Origin: Candidatus Nitrotoga sp. CP45
GTDB taxonomy: Bacteria > Pseudomonadota > Gammaproteobacteria > Burkholderiales > Gallionellaceae
DNA length: 64,000 bases
Assembly (NCBI GenBank): GCA_003402375.1
Contig: QFXJ01000040.1
Coordinates: forward strand, 144,444 to 208,443
Reading direction: 5' to 3'
Part shown: in pieces, positions 17,149 to 25,290 of the stretch
Position numbering within the stretch: the stretch's first letter is position 1
How the letters are laid out: the number at the start of each line of letters is the position of its first letter
Notes under the pieces: generated by a model
Told to the model about the DNA's origin: nothing
Database searches by the model: none
What the model saw: the letters and a program-made list of their open reading frames with translations, nothing else
Translations under genes and position numbers: made by a program

Positions 17149-17265
17149 TCATAGTATGCCGATAATTTTCGTTTCGAATTTCAGCGGTTGGATCGCCAGC
17201 GGATGATTAAAGTCGAACAATGCTTCGTCTTCGTTGATCTCGCGCATGGCACCGGCAAAATGTTC
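17149..17265 (-). pseudogene. C-terminal tail of FKBP-type peptidyl-prolyl isomerase (fkpB/slpA)
   Basis: Reading leftwards, 17149-17265 encodes 'HFAGAMREINEDEALFDFNH', then PLAIQPLKFETKIIGIL and a TGA. 'xDFNHPLAGxxLxFxxxI' is the diagnostic C-terminus of SlpA-type FKBP isomerases, which normally sit directly upstream of ispH in proteobacteria. Here only about 38 codons remain before similarity is lost and a stop appears (17290-17292). The gene was therefore cut, and the sequence to its right joined here by rearrangement. Confidence 0.7.
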
Positions 17266-17289
17266 GCCGCCGTGTGCGCAGTCGGCTCT

Positions 17290-17682
17290 CTATTCAGTCG
17301 TTTTGCCATCGAAGTGTTCGTCGTCGGCTTCCGCATCGGCGCGGGTATGGTGAACGACGCCGTCGCGATGGTTCGGCGGCGCATAGAGCGTATAGAGCTT
17401 CAGCGGGACGCTGCCGGTATTGATGATGTTGTGATTCGTTCCCGCCGGGACGACTACCGCAAAGCCGGCGGAAATCGCCGTACGAACGCCATCGTGAACT
17501 GCCTCGCCGGATCCCTCCTCCACGCGGAAGAACTGGTCGAGTTTGTGGACTTCCGCCCCGATCTCTTCCTTGGGCTTTAACGCCATGACGACGAGCTGGC
17601 AGTTCCTGGCCGTGTAAAGCACTTGTCGAAAATCTTCATTCTTGACAGCGATGCTTTCAATGTCTTGCACATAACCTTTCAT
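17290..17682 (-). CDS. small cupin-domain protein
   Basis: The 130-residue protein begins MKGYVQDIE; an AAGGAG ribosome site precedes this ATG, so the longer frame is not used. It is a single beta-barrel cupin: motif 1 'EIGAEVHKLDQFFRVEEGSG' (G-x5-H-x3-Q/E-E...G) and motif 2 'VVPAGTNHNIINTG' (P-x-G-x2-H-x3-N). This fits the mannose-6-phosphate-isomerase-like cupins of stress clusters. A metal ion is expected at the motif residues; the substrate is unknown. It ends 24 bp from the fkpB relic and lies downstream of the decayed hydrolase and katE on the same strand. Confidence 0.8.
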   Translation of the reverse strand: MKGYVQDIESIAVKNEDFRQVLYTARNCQLVVMALKPKEEIGAEVHKLDQFFRVEEGSGEAVHDGVRTAISAGFAVVVPAGTNHNIINTGSVPLKLYTLYAPPNHRDGVVHHTRADAEADDEHFDGKTTE

Positions 17683-17724
17683 AGCAATTTCTCCTTGTTT
17701 CAAAGCGACAGCTTTTAAGGCATG

Positions 17725-18027
17725 CTAGCGGGTCGGCATTGAACTGGGTCTTTGTGCGTATCCGCGAGGCCCCGGGGTGCGCCCGGGTAGATTTTCAGGG
17801 TCGCATTCTTGACCACCTTCGATCGGCACGATCTGGTTGTCGTCGCCATGAATATTCAGCGTCGGCACGTCGAACTGCTTGAGGTCTTCGGCGAAATCCG
17901 TCTCGGAGAACGCCTTGATGCAGTCGAAGGTGTTCTTGTGACCGCCCGCATCCTTGTAGAACTGCGAGCTATCGCCGATGCCGCCGTTGTGGATTTGCGT
18001 GTCATCTTTCGTCGTAAACGTGCTCAT
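17725..18027 (-). pseudogene. decayed chloroperoxidase/arylesterase-type alpha/beta hydrolase
   Basis: The frame begins [12 protein letters not shown], the usual start of small non-haem chloroperoxidases, and then jumps straight to '[19 protein letters not shown]' and '[20 protein letters not shown]', followed by [19 protein letters not shown]. The oxyanion and GxSxG nucleophile region (over 100 residues) is missing. Near the end a frameshift hides the expected '[17 protein letters not shown]', which is present in another frame at 17745-17800. With no nucleophile it cannot be an active hydrolase. Confidence 0.75.
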
Positions 18028-18048
18028 TGTTTGTTTCCTTTTTATCGG

Positions 18049-20163
18049 CTATGCCAATGTTCGAACCGATTTTTCCCGGTTCCATTGGCGTGTTTTTGCC
18101 GCAGCAATAAATGCGTTCGTGTCATTGGTATCCATCACGCCCGCGTCTTGTCCGACATTCGCACTTTTTAAAAGTGCCTGACCGCCTTGGTCGACGGCGA
18201 TTGCCTTGAGATGACAGAAAGCATCTCGTACAAAATCAATCGCGGCGCTTTCTATCGACAGCGCTTTCGCGCCTTTATCGGAGAGGATGACGGCGACTGC
18301 GTCGAATAGCACAGAAGGCGTGCCAGCCAGCTGCCCATCAGCTGCCAGCATCGAACCATCGGCAAGCTTCGTGCCGCCTACTTTGGGGGCAACAATCTTT
18401 ACGTTAGCACCCCCATCCATTGCGGCTTTTATGATGTTCTTAATGACAGCGCCGTCCGAACCATCTGCGATCAGGATACCAATCGCGCGCCCCATAAGAG
18501 TGTCTTTCATCTTGCCAATGATCTGCAATGCCGGTGAAGGCTCCATTTCCTGTACGGGTGCTGCGGCTTCCGGCGCATCGGGCATTTTGTCAAATGCAAG
18601 ACCTGCGGCAACCCGTTGGGCGAGGTCGTCATCAATATGCAGCAGGTGACCGACCATCGCCTCACGCACGTGCACATGTTCGACCTTGGAGAGCTCAAAC
18701 ACTAATGCCGAGGCGATGTGCGCCTGCTCATATGTGGTTTGGCTGAGATAGAACTGCCGCGCCTGGCTGTAGTGGTCGGCGAAGCTCTCGGCACGGATGC
18801 GAATTTTCTCGCCAGTTTCAGTTACTACAGCGCTATGAAAACCTTTGATCGGCGTTTCTCGTGGTGAGTTTTTAGACAAGGAGTTGGGCTCATATGCAAC
18901 GCGGCCCACCGGTTGTGCCATTTGCATGTGCCCGTCACGTTGGTGGTTGGAAAAGGGGCATTTGGGCGCGTTGATCGGGATCTGATGAAAATTGGGCGAA
19001 CCCAGGCGCGAAAGTTGCGTGTCGAGATAGGAGAATAAACGGCCTTGTAATAGTGGATCGTTCGAGAAATCGATTCCTGGCACGACATGAGAAGGGCAGT
19101 AAGCCACCTGTTCAGTTTCAGCGAAAAAATTGTTCGGCCAGCGATCCAACACCATGCGCCCGATCACTTTCAAGGGCACCAGTTCTTCTGGAATCAGCTT
19201 AGTTGCATCCAGATGATCGAACGGGAATCTATCCGCTTCTTCCTGCGTGAAAAGTTGAACCGAAAATTCCCACTCGGGAAAATTGCCGGCTTCGATGGCC
19301 TCGAACATATCGCGGCGATGAAAGTCTTGATCAGCGCCCGCAATCGTGACAGTCTCATCCCAAATGGTGGACTGCAAGCCGAGCTTGGGACGCCAGTGGA
19401 ATTTGACGAAGGTTGATTTGCTGGCCTCGTTAATTAGCCGAAAACTATGCACACCAAAGCCTTCGATCATGCGCAGCGAACGCGGTAGCGTGCGATCAGA
19501 CATAATCCACATCACCATATGCATGGATTCAGGCGTGAGCGAAATAAAATCCCAGAATGTGTCATGCGCGCTTGACGATTGCGGGAAGCCACGGTCGGGT
19601 TCCATCTTTACCGCGTGGACGAGGTCGGGGAATTTGATGGCATCCTGGATAAAGAAAACCGGAATGTTGTTGCCAACTAAATCCCAGTTGCCTTCCTTGG
19701 TATAAAACTTGACGGCAAACCCGCGTACGTCACGTGGGGTATCGACCGAACCCGCTCCGCCTGCGACGGTCGATATGCGAGTGAATACGGGCGTCTTTTC
19801 ACCTATTTCGGTGAGAATCCTGGCAGTGGTGTATTGCTCCAATGAGGCGGTCAGCTCAAAAAATCCATGTACGCCCGTTCCTCGGGCGTGAACGATACGT
19901 TCTGGAATACGTTCGTGATCGAAATGAGTAATTTTTTCGCGAAGGATAAAATCCTCTAGAAGAGTAGGACCGCGTAAATTAGCCCTGAGCGAATTCTGAT
20001 TATCGGAAAGTCCGACGCCTTGGTTCGTGGTAAGAGCGGGGTGCTCTCCACCCGCCATCTGGTGCAGCTCGCCGCCAGCACCCAGTTGTGAGTCTCCGTT
20101 CGAATCTAAAACCAAGTTCTCTTTGCCACTACTAGAGTGACTCGTCGTATTTTTCTTTTCCAA
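18049..20163 (-). CDS. katE: large-subunit catalase HPII
   Basis: The 704-residue clade-2 catalase degrades hydrogen peroxide in the cytoplasm. The active-site His92 lies in '[16 protein letters not shown]' and the haem-ligand Tyr in '[19 protein letters not shown]' (RxFxY). The N-terminal extension and the flavodoxin-like C-terminal domain (about residues 540-704, starting '[20 protein letters not shown]') are both present, as in E. coli KatE. All regions appear intact. It leads a leftward group of stress-type genes with the cupin. The GAGATT/AGGAG ribosome site precedes the ATG. Base composition matches the neighbouring core genes. Confidence 0.93.
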   Translation of the reverse strand: MEKKNTTSHSSSGKENLVLDSNGDSQLGAGGELHQMAGGEHPALTTNQGVGLSDNQNSLRANLRGPTLLEDFILREKITHFDHERIPERIVHARGTGVHGFFELTASLEQYTTARILTEIGEKTPVFTRISTVAGGAGSVDTPRDVRGFAVKFYTKEGNWDLVGNNIPVFFIQDAIKFPDLVHAVKMEPDRGFPQSSSAHDTFWDFISLTPESMHMVMWIMSDRTLPRSLRMIEGFGVHSFRLINEASKSTFVKFHWRPKLGLQSTIWDETVTIAGADQDFHRRDMFEAIEAGNFPEWEFSVQLFTQEEADRFPFDHLDATKLIPEELVPLKVIGRMVLDRWPNNFFAETEQVAYCPSHVVPGIDFSNDPLLQGRLFSYLDTQLSRLGSPNFHQIPINAPKCPFSNHQRDGHMQMAQPVGRVAYEPNSLSKNSPRETPIKGFHSAVVTETGEKIRIRAESFADHYSQARQFYLSQTTYEQAHIASALVFELSKVEHVHVREAMVGHLLHIDDDLAQRVAAGLAFDKMPDAPEAAAPVQEMEPSPALQIIGKMKDTLMGRAIGILIADGSDGAVIKNIIKAAMDGGANVKIVAPKVGGTKLADGSMLAADGQLAGTPSVLFDAVAVILSDKGAKALSIESAAIDFVRDAFCHLKAIAVDQGGQALLKSANVGQDAGVMDTNDTNAFIAAAKTRQWNREKSVRTLA

Positions 20164-20292
20164 ATTAATCTCCTAAATGATTCAACCCAGCCTAACGCTA
20201 ATGAGTGAATTTTAATTAAATGGGTGTTAATAGCACTTCATGAATTTGAGTTAGCTTCGTACCAATTACGATACCCCCGAGTGTGAATCGAA

Positions 20293-20754
20293 CTATGTAC
20301 TTTCCTTCTGAAGTTCTTCTTTGCGAGCGGCCATTCTGGTACCAAGCGCAACCATATCTAGCTCCGTCGACTTCGCTTGAGGAAATATTTCGTTCTGTTC
20401 TTCCTTGACGTGATGCTTAACGTACTCGGATAGCACCTTCATCTTTGCATCGAACATCTCGCCGTTTGGCTCGATACCTTCGATTTGGCCGATGAGCTCT
20501 TTAAGCGTTGCGTGTTCTACTATTGCTTCTGGTATCAATTCTTTGTCTTTAAGTGCTTTTTTGACAGCGGGATAGAATATTTCTTCTTCCACTTGGGCAT
20601 GAACGCTTAGCTCAGTGCATATTTGGGAGACGAGCATCTTTTTCTTGGAAGTGGAGCCCGCCTTTTCGTATTCGGCGAAGAGTGTGCTGACCAGTTTGTG
20701 GTCAGCACGCAACAAGGCTATTGCATCCTGAATCTTGGATGGATTATCTGGCAT
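20293..20754 (-). CDS. hemerythrin HHE-domain protein
   Basis: The 153-residue helical protein has the HHE cation-binding pattern: 'IALLRADHKLVSTLFAEYEK', 'CTELSVHAQVEEEIFYPAVK', 'AIVEHATLKELIGQIE' and 'YVKHHVKEEQNEIFPQAK'. His and Glu ligands for a di-iron site are all present. Such proteins sense or bind oxygen, NO or iron; the precise role is unknown. The start is odd: its own Shine-Dalgarno is poor, while a better one (AAGGAAA) precedes an ATG 36 bases upstream that is out of frame by one base because of a run of eight A. A slip there would add MTTAMQKKT to the protein. Confidence 0.85.
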   Translation of the reverse strand: MPDNPSKIQDAIALLRADHKLVSTLFAEYEKAGSTSKKKMLVSQICTELSVHAQVEEEIFYPAVKKALKDKELIPEAIVEHATLKELIGQIEGIEPNGEMFDAKMKVLSEYVKHHVKEEQNEIFPQAKSTELDMVALGTRMAARKEELQKEST

Positions 20755-20821
20755 GGTTTTTTTTGCATTGCAGTCGTCATAATGTTTTTTCCTTTTTAGA
20801 TTTGGTGGGGACGGATCTCGT

Positions 20822-20896
20822 TTAGTGTACGAATAACGCGATCAGAATAATGATGGGAATGGGGATGCCGAGAAAGAGAAGAAGTATTGAACGCAT
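20822..20896 (-). CDS. 24-residue hydrophobic membrane peptide
   Basis: An ATG preceded by a strong GGAGG (6-base spacing) opens a 24-codon frame encoding MRSILLLFLGIPIPIIIL, then IALFVH and a TAA. Almost the whole peptide is one transmembrane helix with a double Pro kink. Short peptides of this pattern are common between stress genes in proteobacteria. It lies between the hemerythrin gene and the 328-residue membrane protein, on the same strand, and is probably cotranscribed. It is too short for most gene finders. Function unknown. Confidence 0.7.
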   Translation of the reverse strand: MRSILLLFLGIPIPIIILIALFVH

Positions 20897-20929
20897 TATT
20901 GCCTCCGAAGTGAAATGTTTAACTTGTGG

Positions 20930-21916
20930 TCAGAAGTCGCGCCGCCGCCCGCCAAACGTGGCCGCTAAACTGGCGACGAATGCGCCCCCGAGCAGTGAGA
21001 CGAAGATCCACAGCGCCGCATAGGCAGAAGCTTTACGCGCCTTGTTAGCAGCGTCTTTCGTTGCAGCTTCCGCATCGTGTAGCTTTGCCTGCATGCGCGC
21101 ATAAGTGTCACTCACTCGCTTCTCTGCGTCCCGCTGTGTAAGACCGGTACGCTGCGAAACGATCTGGCCAACATACTTAATATCTTCCGGAGCTAGAGTT
21201 CCCGTTTGGATAGTGGTCATGAAGATCCGTGCAACTTCGGATGATGGTGCGGCAGCGGTTTGCTCCATGGCACCCTCTGATCTAGCGCCGCTTCCAGCGG
21301 GGACAACCGTGTTTATGTCCTTGCGGAATAGGTAATCCACGAAGTAGCCCATCGGCCCATCGTCACTGCCCGACTTCGCCATCTGGGATCCAGCCGCTGC
21401 CGCACCGCCTGCTGTAGCGGCAGTCGCCGTGGTGGCAACGCCCCCTGCCACAGAGGCTCCAGCCTGAATTCCACCGCTGATGATCGCCCCAATCACCGAT
21501 GTCAGCAACGCGGCGGTAACAAGGGACGCGACGGCCCAAGCCAGAAAGCCGTGCGCGGTATCGCGGAAATAAACCTCATCCGTATGAACCGTAACCCACT
21601 TTGTTCGCAACCTACCGGCGAGGTAACCACCCATTCCAGATGCAACGAGTTGCGTGGCGGTAACCCAAAGAATGGTCGTTACACCAAAGGTTGTTGCGCT
21701 AATACCGCTGTGCGCCCATGGTGATACTGAGGACAAACCCAACCCAGTTCCCAAAATCAGCAGAATAAGAGACAGAGCGGCAGCTGCAGCAGCCCCTGCA
21801 ACTATGGCGCCCCACGACACTGCACTAGTATCGGATTGCGTGTTGTTGGGGTTCAGTCCGGACACGCCACCTGTGGATTCGAATTCGACAGCGGTTGCTA
21901 CATTGGGAAGGGTCAT
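20930..21916 (-). CDS. multi-pass membrane protein of unknown function
   Basis: The 328-residue protein has hydrophobic segments at about 33-60 ('WGAIVAGAAAAAALSLILLI'), 73-100, 122-165 and 300-322 ('YAALWIFVSLLGGAFVASLA'). The region between the third and last is a charged helix with 'SQRTGLTQRDAEKRVSDTYA', followed by an Ala/Lys-rich coiled stretch and a basic GGRRRDF tail. The layout resembles uncharacterised membrane proteins with a 'tryptophan-glycine-alanine' first helix found near stress genes. I do not recognise a function. AGGAG precedes the ATG, and four 7-bp repeats lie in the leader. Confidence 0.75.
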   Translation of the reverse strand: MTLPNVATAVEFESTGGVSGLNPNNTQSDTSAVSWGAIVAGAAAAAALSLILLILGTGLGLSSVSPWAHSGISATTFGVTTILWVTATQLVASGMGGYLAGRLRTKWVTVHTDEVYFRDTAHGFLAWAVASLVTAALLTSVIGAIISGGIQAGASVAGGVATTATAATAGGAAAAGSQMAKSGSDDGPMGYFVDYLFRKDINTVVPAGSGARSEGAMEQTAAAPSSEVARIFMTTIQTGTLAPEDIKYVGQIVSQRTGLTQRDAEKRVSDTYARMQAKLHDAEAATKDAANKARKASAYAALWIFVSLLGGAFVASLAATFGGRRRDF

Positions 21917-21926
21917 GATGACTCCT

Positions 21927-21954
21927 GAAAGTTGAAAGTTGAAAGTTGAAAGTT
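21927..21954 (-). repeat. heptanucleotide microsatellite (GAAAGTT x4) in a gene leader
   Basis: Four perfect copies of GAAAGTT (AACTTTC on the coding strand) lie immediately upstream of the ribosome site of the 328-residue membrane protein gene. Slippage would change leader length but not reading frame. Confidence 0.8.
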
Positions 21955-22161
21955 GTATGATTTTGGAGTGAGGTACTCATACGCGTCTGTTCGAAAGCAC
22001 ACATTGAGGTGAATATATTGCGGGTTCCGGCGGCGAGTGCCTTCGGATATCGAGCCGTTCAAGGAAAACGGGCCGCCATATAATGGACTGATCATTGTGC
22101 GGTTGAATCAACCCAGAGACGACACGGCGGACTTCATTAATGCCCCGGCCAAGGCTTGAAG

Positions 22162-22246
22162 GAAAATACGAACGGATTGCTGGAATTTGCCCAAAGGGGT
22201 AGATCTGTCGACTTACAAGCAAGAACAGTTGGATGAAATTCTTGGA
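22162..22246 (+). pseudogene. IS30-family transposase C-terminal scrap
   Basis: One frame gives 'ENTNGLLEF', and a shifted frame gives 'LPKGVDLSTYKQEQLDEILG'. The IS30 signature is ENTNGLLRQYFPKGTDLS...QEQLD, so this is a short frameshifted piece of the catalytic domain. The surrounding 21960-22380 region shows no other gene. Confidence 0.55.
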
Positions 22247-22382
22247 GTTTAAATACTCGTCCGAGGAAATCGCTCGGATTTCGAGCACCAGTAGCGGTTT
22301 ACAACGAGCTCCTGTTCAATATGGAGCTCGCTAAATCTGCGACTAAACATTAACTGTTGTCGTTGATTCTTGAATCCGCCGA

Positions 22383-22715
22383 CTAATATCCAGACCCTCC
22401 AGCTGAGCTGGAATTAGAGCCAGAGCCACCCATTTCACCGGATGGGCCCGAGGGATTCATTCCACCTGAGGTGCCAGGAAGACCCATTACACCGGATGTG
22501 CCCGAGGGATCGATTACACGCGTGGAGCCAGAAGGATCCATTATGCCTAAGGTGTCAGAAGCACTCATCCCTCCAGATATACCGGTGGTGTTGCTTCTTC
22601 CGGGTGTATCAGACTTTATTATATTTTCATGATTTTCCTGGGAATCAGCTTGGGTTAAGGTAGTCCCCATTGCAAAACAGGATGCAATTGCTAGACTCAT
22701 AAAATTTTTTTTCAT
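22383..22715 (-). CDS. secreted Gly/Ser/Pro-rich low-complexity protein
   Basis: The 110-residue protein starts at MKKNFMSLAIASCFAMGTTL, a clear signal peptide with cleavage near TQA-DSQ. An AGGAG site supports this start over a longer frame. The mature part is made of imperfect units around 'DPSGTSGVM', 'LPGTSGGMN', 'PSGPSGEMG' and ends GGSGY. It has no Cys after the signal peptide and no recognised domain. It is probably periplasmic or extracellular and disordered. Function unknown. It stands alone on the minus strand, 220 bp from its neighbours. Confidence 0.65.
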   Translation of the reverse strand: MKKNFMSLAIASCFAMGTTLTQADSQENHENIIKSDTPGRSNTTGISGGMSASDTLGIMDPSGSTRVIDPSGTSGVMGLPGTSGGMNPSGPSGEMGGSGSNSSSAGGSGY

Positions 22716-22937
22716 GATTAACTCCTCTAATATTGTTAAGACAAAAGACACCCATACATTGAGAAAGTTGACGTACTTGCGTCAAAGCAGTCCAACCAAC
22801 CAATCAGACACTTGCGGGTTTTTTATTGCTGCGAAATTGGAAAGCTCGCATAAAAATAAAATTGGCTTGTCGCGTCAATTGTTTTTACTCAATGTGCGTC
22901 AAGCACTTTAGGTGATAAACATATTGAGGAGCAAACG

Positions 22938-23024
22938 ATGAACAAGTTCTCACAAAGAATTGTTCAGCGTCGTGAGGAAAGCCAGGGCAGAACGCTGCCC
23001 CGGCTTGCATCTAGTCCCGTTTAG
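22938..23024 (+). CDS. possible 28-residue basic peptide
   Basis: GAGGAG followed by an ATG opens a 28-codon frame, MNKFSQRIVQRREESQGRTL and PRLASSPV, ending in TAG that overlaps the stop codon of the opposite gene. The ribosome site is good, but the frame is short and spans an inverted repeat (GGGCAG-AACG-CTGCCC at 22985-23000) that could instead be a terminator for the opposite gene. Coding status is uncertain. Confidence 0.25.
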   Translation: MNKFSQRIVQRREESQGRTLPRLASSPV

Positions 23025-23554
23025 TGCTTGTCGCTAACCGAACTTTGAATGGTGTCGGCATACTCTAGATGGGAGGCAAGGGCGGGGTGAACTTTCGCCA
23101 CCAAGGCTTTTAATTCCTCATTCTTCACGGCGGGTACCAACTGGATGTCAACCACATCAATGACCTTTTGATGAAACTTGATTTCCGCGTCGATATAGGC
23201 TTTATCGAATTCGCTGCCGCTAAGATTCTTCAGCTGATCGAGACTCTTTTTGCCATCGGCTTTCAGGCTCTTGCTGATGGCATTATCCTCCGGAGTCACG
23301 TTGAGCTTAGCGGCGAGGCCCTTTGCCTGTTTGTTGACGTCCGTGGATTCCGTGATGATGCGGCGTGCAAATGCATGCACATTTTTGTTTCTTGCCTTCT
23401 TTCCTGCAAGCTCGCTATTTTCAATAAAAACCTGATTGGCAGTCACAATAGTGTGGATGATTTGCGCATCATTGAGTTCGCTGCTACTTAGAGATTCGGC
23501 TATGGCAAATGCAGGAAACATCAGCGCAACCGCAAACATGAGTACTTTTTTCAT
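23021..23554 (-). CDS. secreted DUF4142 (ferritin-like) protein
   Basis: The 177-residue protein starts at MKKVLMFAVALMFPAFAIAE, a signal peptide with cleavage after AIA. GGAG stands before this ATG, so the longer 247-codon frame is rejected. The mature part is a helical bundle with 'AQIIHTIVTANQVFIENSEL', 'VHAFARRIITESTDVNKQ', 'DKAYIDAEIKFHQKVIDVVD' and a C-terminal HLEYAD, the DUF4142 pattern. Family members are envelope proteins linked to stress responses; biochemical function is unknown. It is adjacent to the other stress-type genes. Confidence 0.85.
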   Translation of the reverse strand: MKKVLMFAVALMFPAFAIAESLSSSELNDAQIIHTIVTANQVFIENSELAGKKARNKNVHAFARRIITESTDVNKQAKGLAAKLNVTPEDNAISKSLKADGKKSLDQLKNLSGSEFDKAYIDAEIKFHQKVIDVVDIQLVPAVKNEELKALVAKVHPALASHLEYADTIQSSVSDKH

Positions 23555-24433
23555 TTCAATCTCCTTCTTTAGGGGTAGGTGTGCCCCGTATAGGGGCGAG
23601 ATATGCTGAGCGTTTACGCGTCCATAAAACTGGTCAAAAGCTCTGGACACCACCATGATAGCGAGGTAGCTGCCAGTTTTCTGTTCGCTAGCATACAAAG
23701 CCACAGAATTAATTGGAATATTTAATCCATTCATCACATGCCATGATGACAGGGTCGTTTCCATGAAGTAGCAAGCTATATCGGGTTAATATCTCGTCAC
23801 GGTCCGGCATCTTCACCAGAGATATCTTGTTATATGTGACATCCATAGTTATCTAATTGAAGTTACTCACGTTTTTTATTCGTAATAAAAAGTTAGATCA
23901 GGGTGTTATTCATAAAAGCAGCCAAGTGACCTTACATTTTTTAGACAGTTTTTGACTTTTTTTGTTGCTTTTCATTGGTGCGTCTCGGGGAGTAGTCGCC
24001 GCGCAAACCGAGTGCATCTCCCGCGCCAGTCAATGCGCTTGTTTTTTGACGGTAAATATGACGGTAAAGTTAAATGGTTGATACAAAGAAAGCATGCATC
24101 TATGTGGATTAGAGATTGGAAATAATTTATTGGGAATAATTTCGCACGCTAGTAGCGTAGCGCAACGACGACCGGTAGTTTATAGAACACTTTGTATTTA
24201 CATTATTTTTATTTTTGGCTGGCAGAGTATGGTAATAGCAAGTAGCGGCAAGCAAGTCTTTTTCATGGTTTTATTGGTGGTACAGTTTTTTCAGATGCCA
24301 CTCGTTCATCGTAATACCATTGCAAAGAATATGGTTAGACGATGACATCAAATATGAACAAGTTAAATAAACACGCGAAGTATAGCGTTTTTATTTGTTT
24401 TCATAATCATGGTATCAAACCGCTGGGGGACGC
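23555..24433. other. 880-bp gene-poor junction with integrase repeats
   Basis: No supported gene. The part next to 23554 presumably holds the promoter of the DUF4142 gene. Around 23978-24040 is a segment resembling the first half of a yybP-ykoY (manganese) riboswitch (GGGGAGTAG). It is followed at once by the integrase-type repeat pair at 24047 and, further right, the integrase remnant. An 83-codon frame at 24094 has no recognisable features and no good ribosome site. Confidence 0.45.
24047..24070 (+). repeat. tandem integrase-type direct repeat TGACGGTAAATA + TGACGGTAAAGT
   Basis: Two 12-bp units in the same orientation as those at 10897 and 14711. This copy lies about 365 bp in front of a DUF4102-type integrase remnant, which ties the repeat family to a tyrosine recombinase. 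Confidence 0.7.
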
Positions 24434-24632
24434 ATGCTGACAGACACAAAATTACGGAACCTCAAGTCTGAAATCAAGGCGTGCAAGGTCAGTGATCGTG
24501 ATGGTTTTATGCCGCTGTTTTGACCGCAGGTGCGGTATCGTACCGCTATAACTACGGCATCAACGGATGGCGACCGACACTAGTGGTCGGGCATTATGGT
24601 GTTGGGGGTCTGACACTGACGGACGTGGAAGC
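24434..24632 (+). pseudogene. DUF4102-type tyrosine integrase, N-terminal remnant
   Basis: The ATG at 24434 encodes 'MLTDTKLRNLKSEIKACKVS', the standard N-terminus of island integrases (LTDxxLRxLK...). After DRDG the frame shifts, and the next frame reads 'FYAAVLTAGAVSYRYNYGIN' and 'TLVVGHYGVGGLTLTDVEAW', matching the arm-binding DUF4102 domain (SxRYxYxxxGRRxTLxLGxY...LTLAEAR). The catalytic domain is absent because IS3-type sequence begins at about 24633. It is inactive, but it marks a former integrated element. Confidence 0.75.
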
Positions 24633-25290
24633 GTGGGGACAAGTCCGCGCATGGTACGCGAGCTGCGTGCGAGAGGTTTCTCCGCCAGTAAGGCGGGACC
24701 GGCTAATGCGCGCAACGGCTCCAAGCCCGCCACAAGTGGCGCAACATGGTCACGGCGGACTAGAAACATGGCCTACCTGTGGGTGCGGAGCACCTGCTCG
24801 CTAGAAATTTCACGCCGACGCCGCCGAATCAGATTTTGACATCGGGATACACCTATCTGTGGACAGATTAAGGCTGGCTGTACCCTGGCTATCGTGCGCG
24901 ACCTATTTAACCGGGAAATCATAGACTGGTCGTTGAAGCCGCGCATGCAGCGGATATCGTGATCAACGCGCTGGGACTCTGGTTCAGGAAGAGGCCGGCC
25001 CGGGCTGCTGCATAACTTCGTCGTGGGTAGCCAGTACGCCAGTTATGTCTTTTAGGACAAGCTCAAGAGGCTCGGCATGATCTGCTCGATGAGCCGGGAA
25101 GGAAACTTGCCTAGGATAACGCTCCCGATGGAGAGCTGGTTCAACAACTTCAAGAACGAGCGAGTGCATGGAATTCGTTATGCCACCTACGAAGGCCGCC
25201 AGATTTGAATACATTGAGGTCTTCTACAACCGGAAGCGTCCGCACTTGACTTTCGGCTACAGGTCGCCAGTTCAGTTGCTTGATATTGCA
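24633..25290 (+). pseudogene. IS3-family OrfB transposase, heavily decayed
   Basis: Pieces in all three frames line up with one OrfB: 'SPRMVRELRARGFSASKA' (HTH_21), 'EHLLARNFTPTPPNQILTS' and 'YTYLWTD' (first catalytic Asp region), 'AIVRDLFNREIIDWSLKPRM', 'FGMICSMSR'-like sequence 'LGMICSMSREGN', 'SWFNNFKNERVHGIRYAT', 'FEYIEVFYNRKRPHLTFGY' and RSPVQLL. Several indels and stops make it nonfunctional. It interrupts the integrase remnant on its left. Confidence 0.75.

Noticed and set aside
17181..17384. 67-codon minus frame over the fkpB/cupin junction
   Set aside because: The fkpB tail and cupin are read in the other frames; this one is Arg/Thr-rich and without motifs.
10748..24070. TGACGGTAA repeats as a CRISPR array
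   Set aside because: Only one or two units per site, with a 12-bp period and no spacers or cas genes.
24094..24345. 83-codon + frame in the integrase junction
   Set aside because: No ribosome site and no recognisable motif; AT-rich chance frame is likely.
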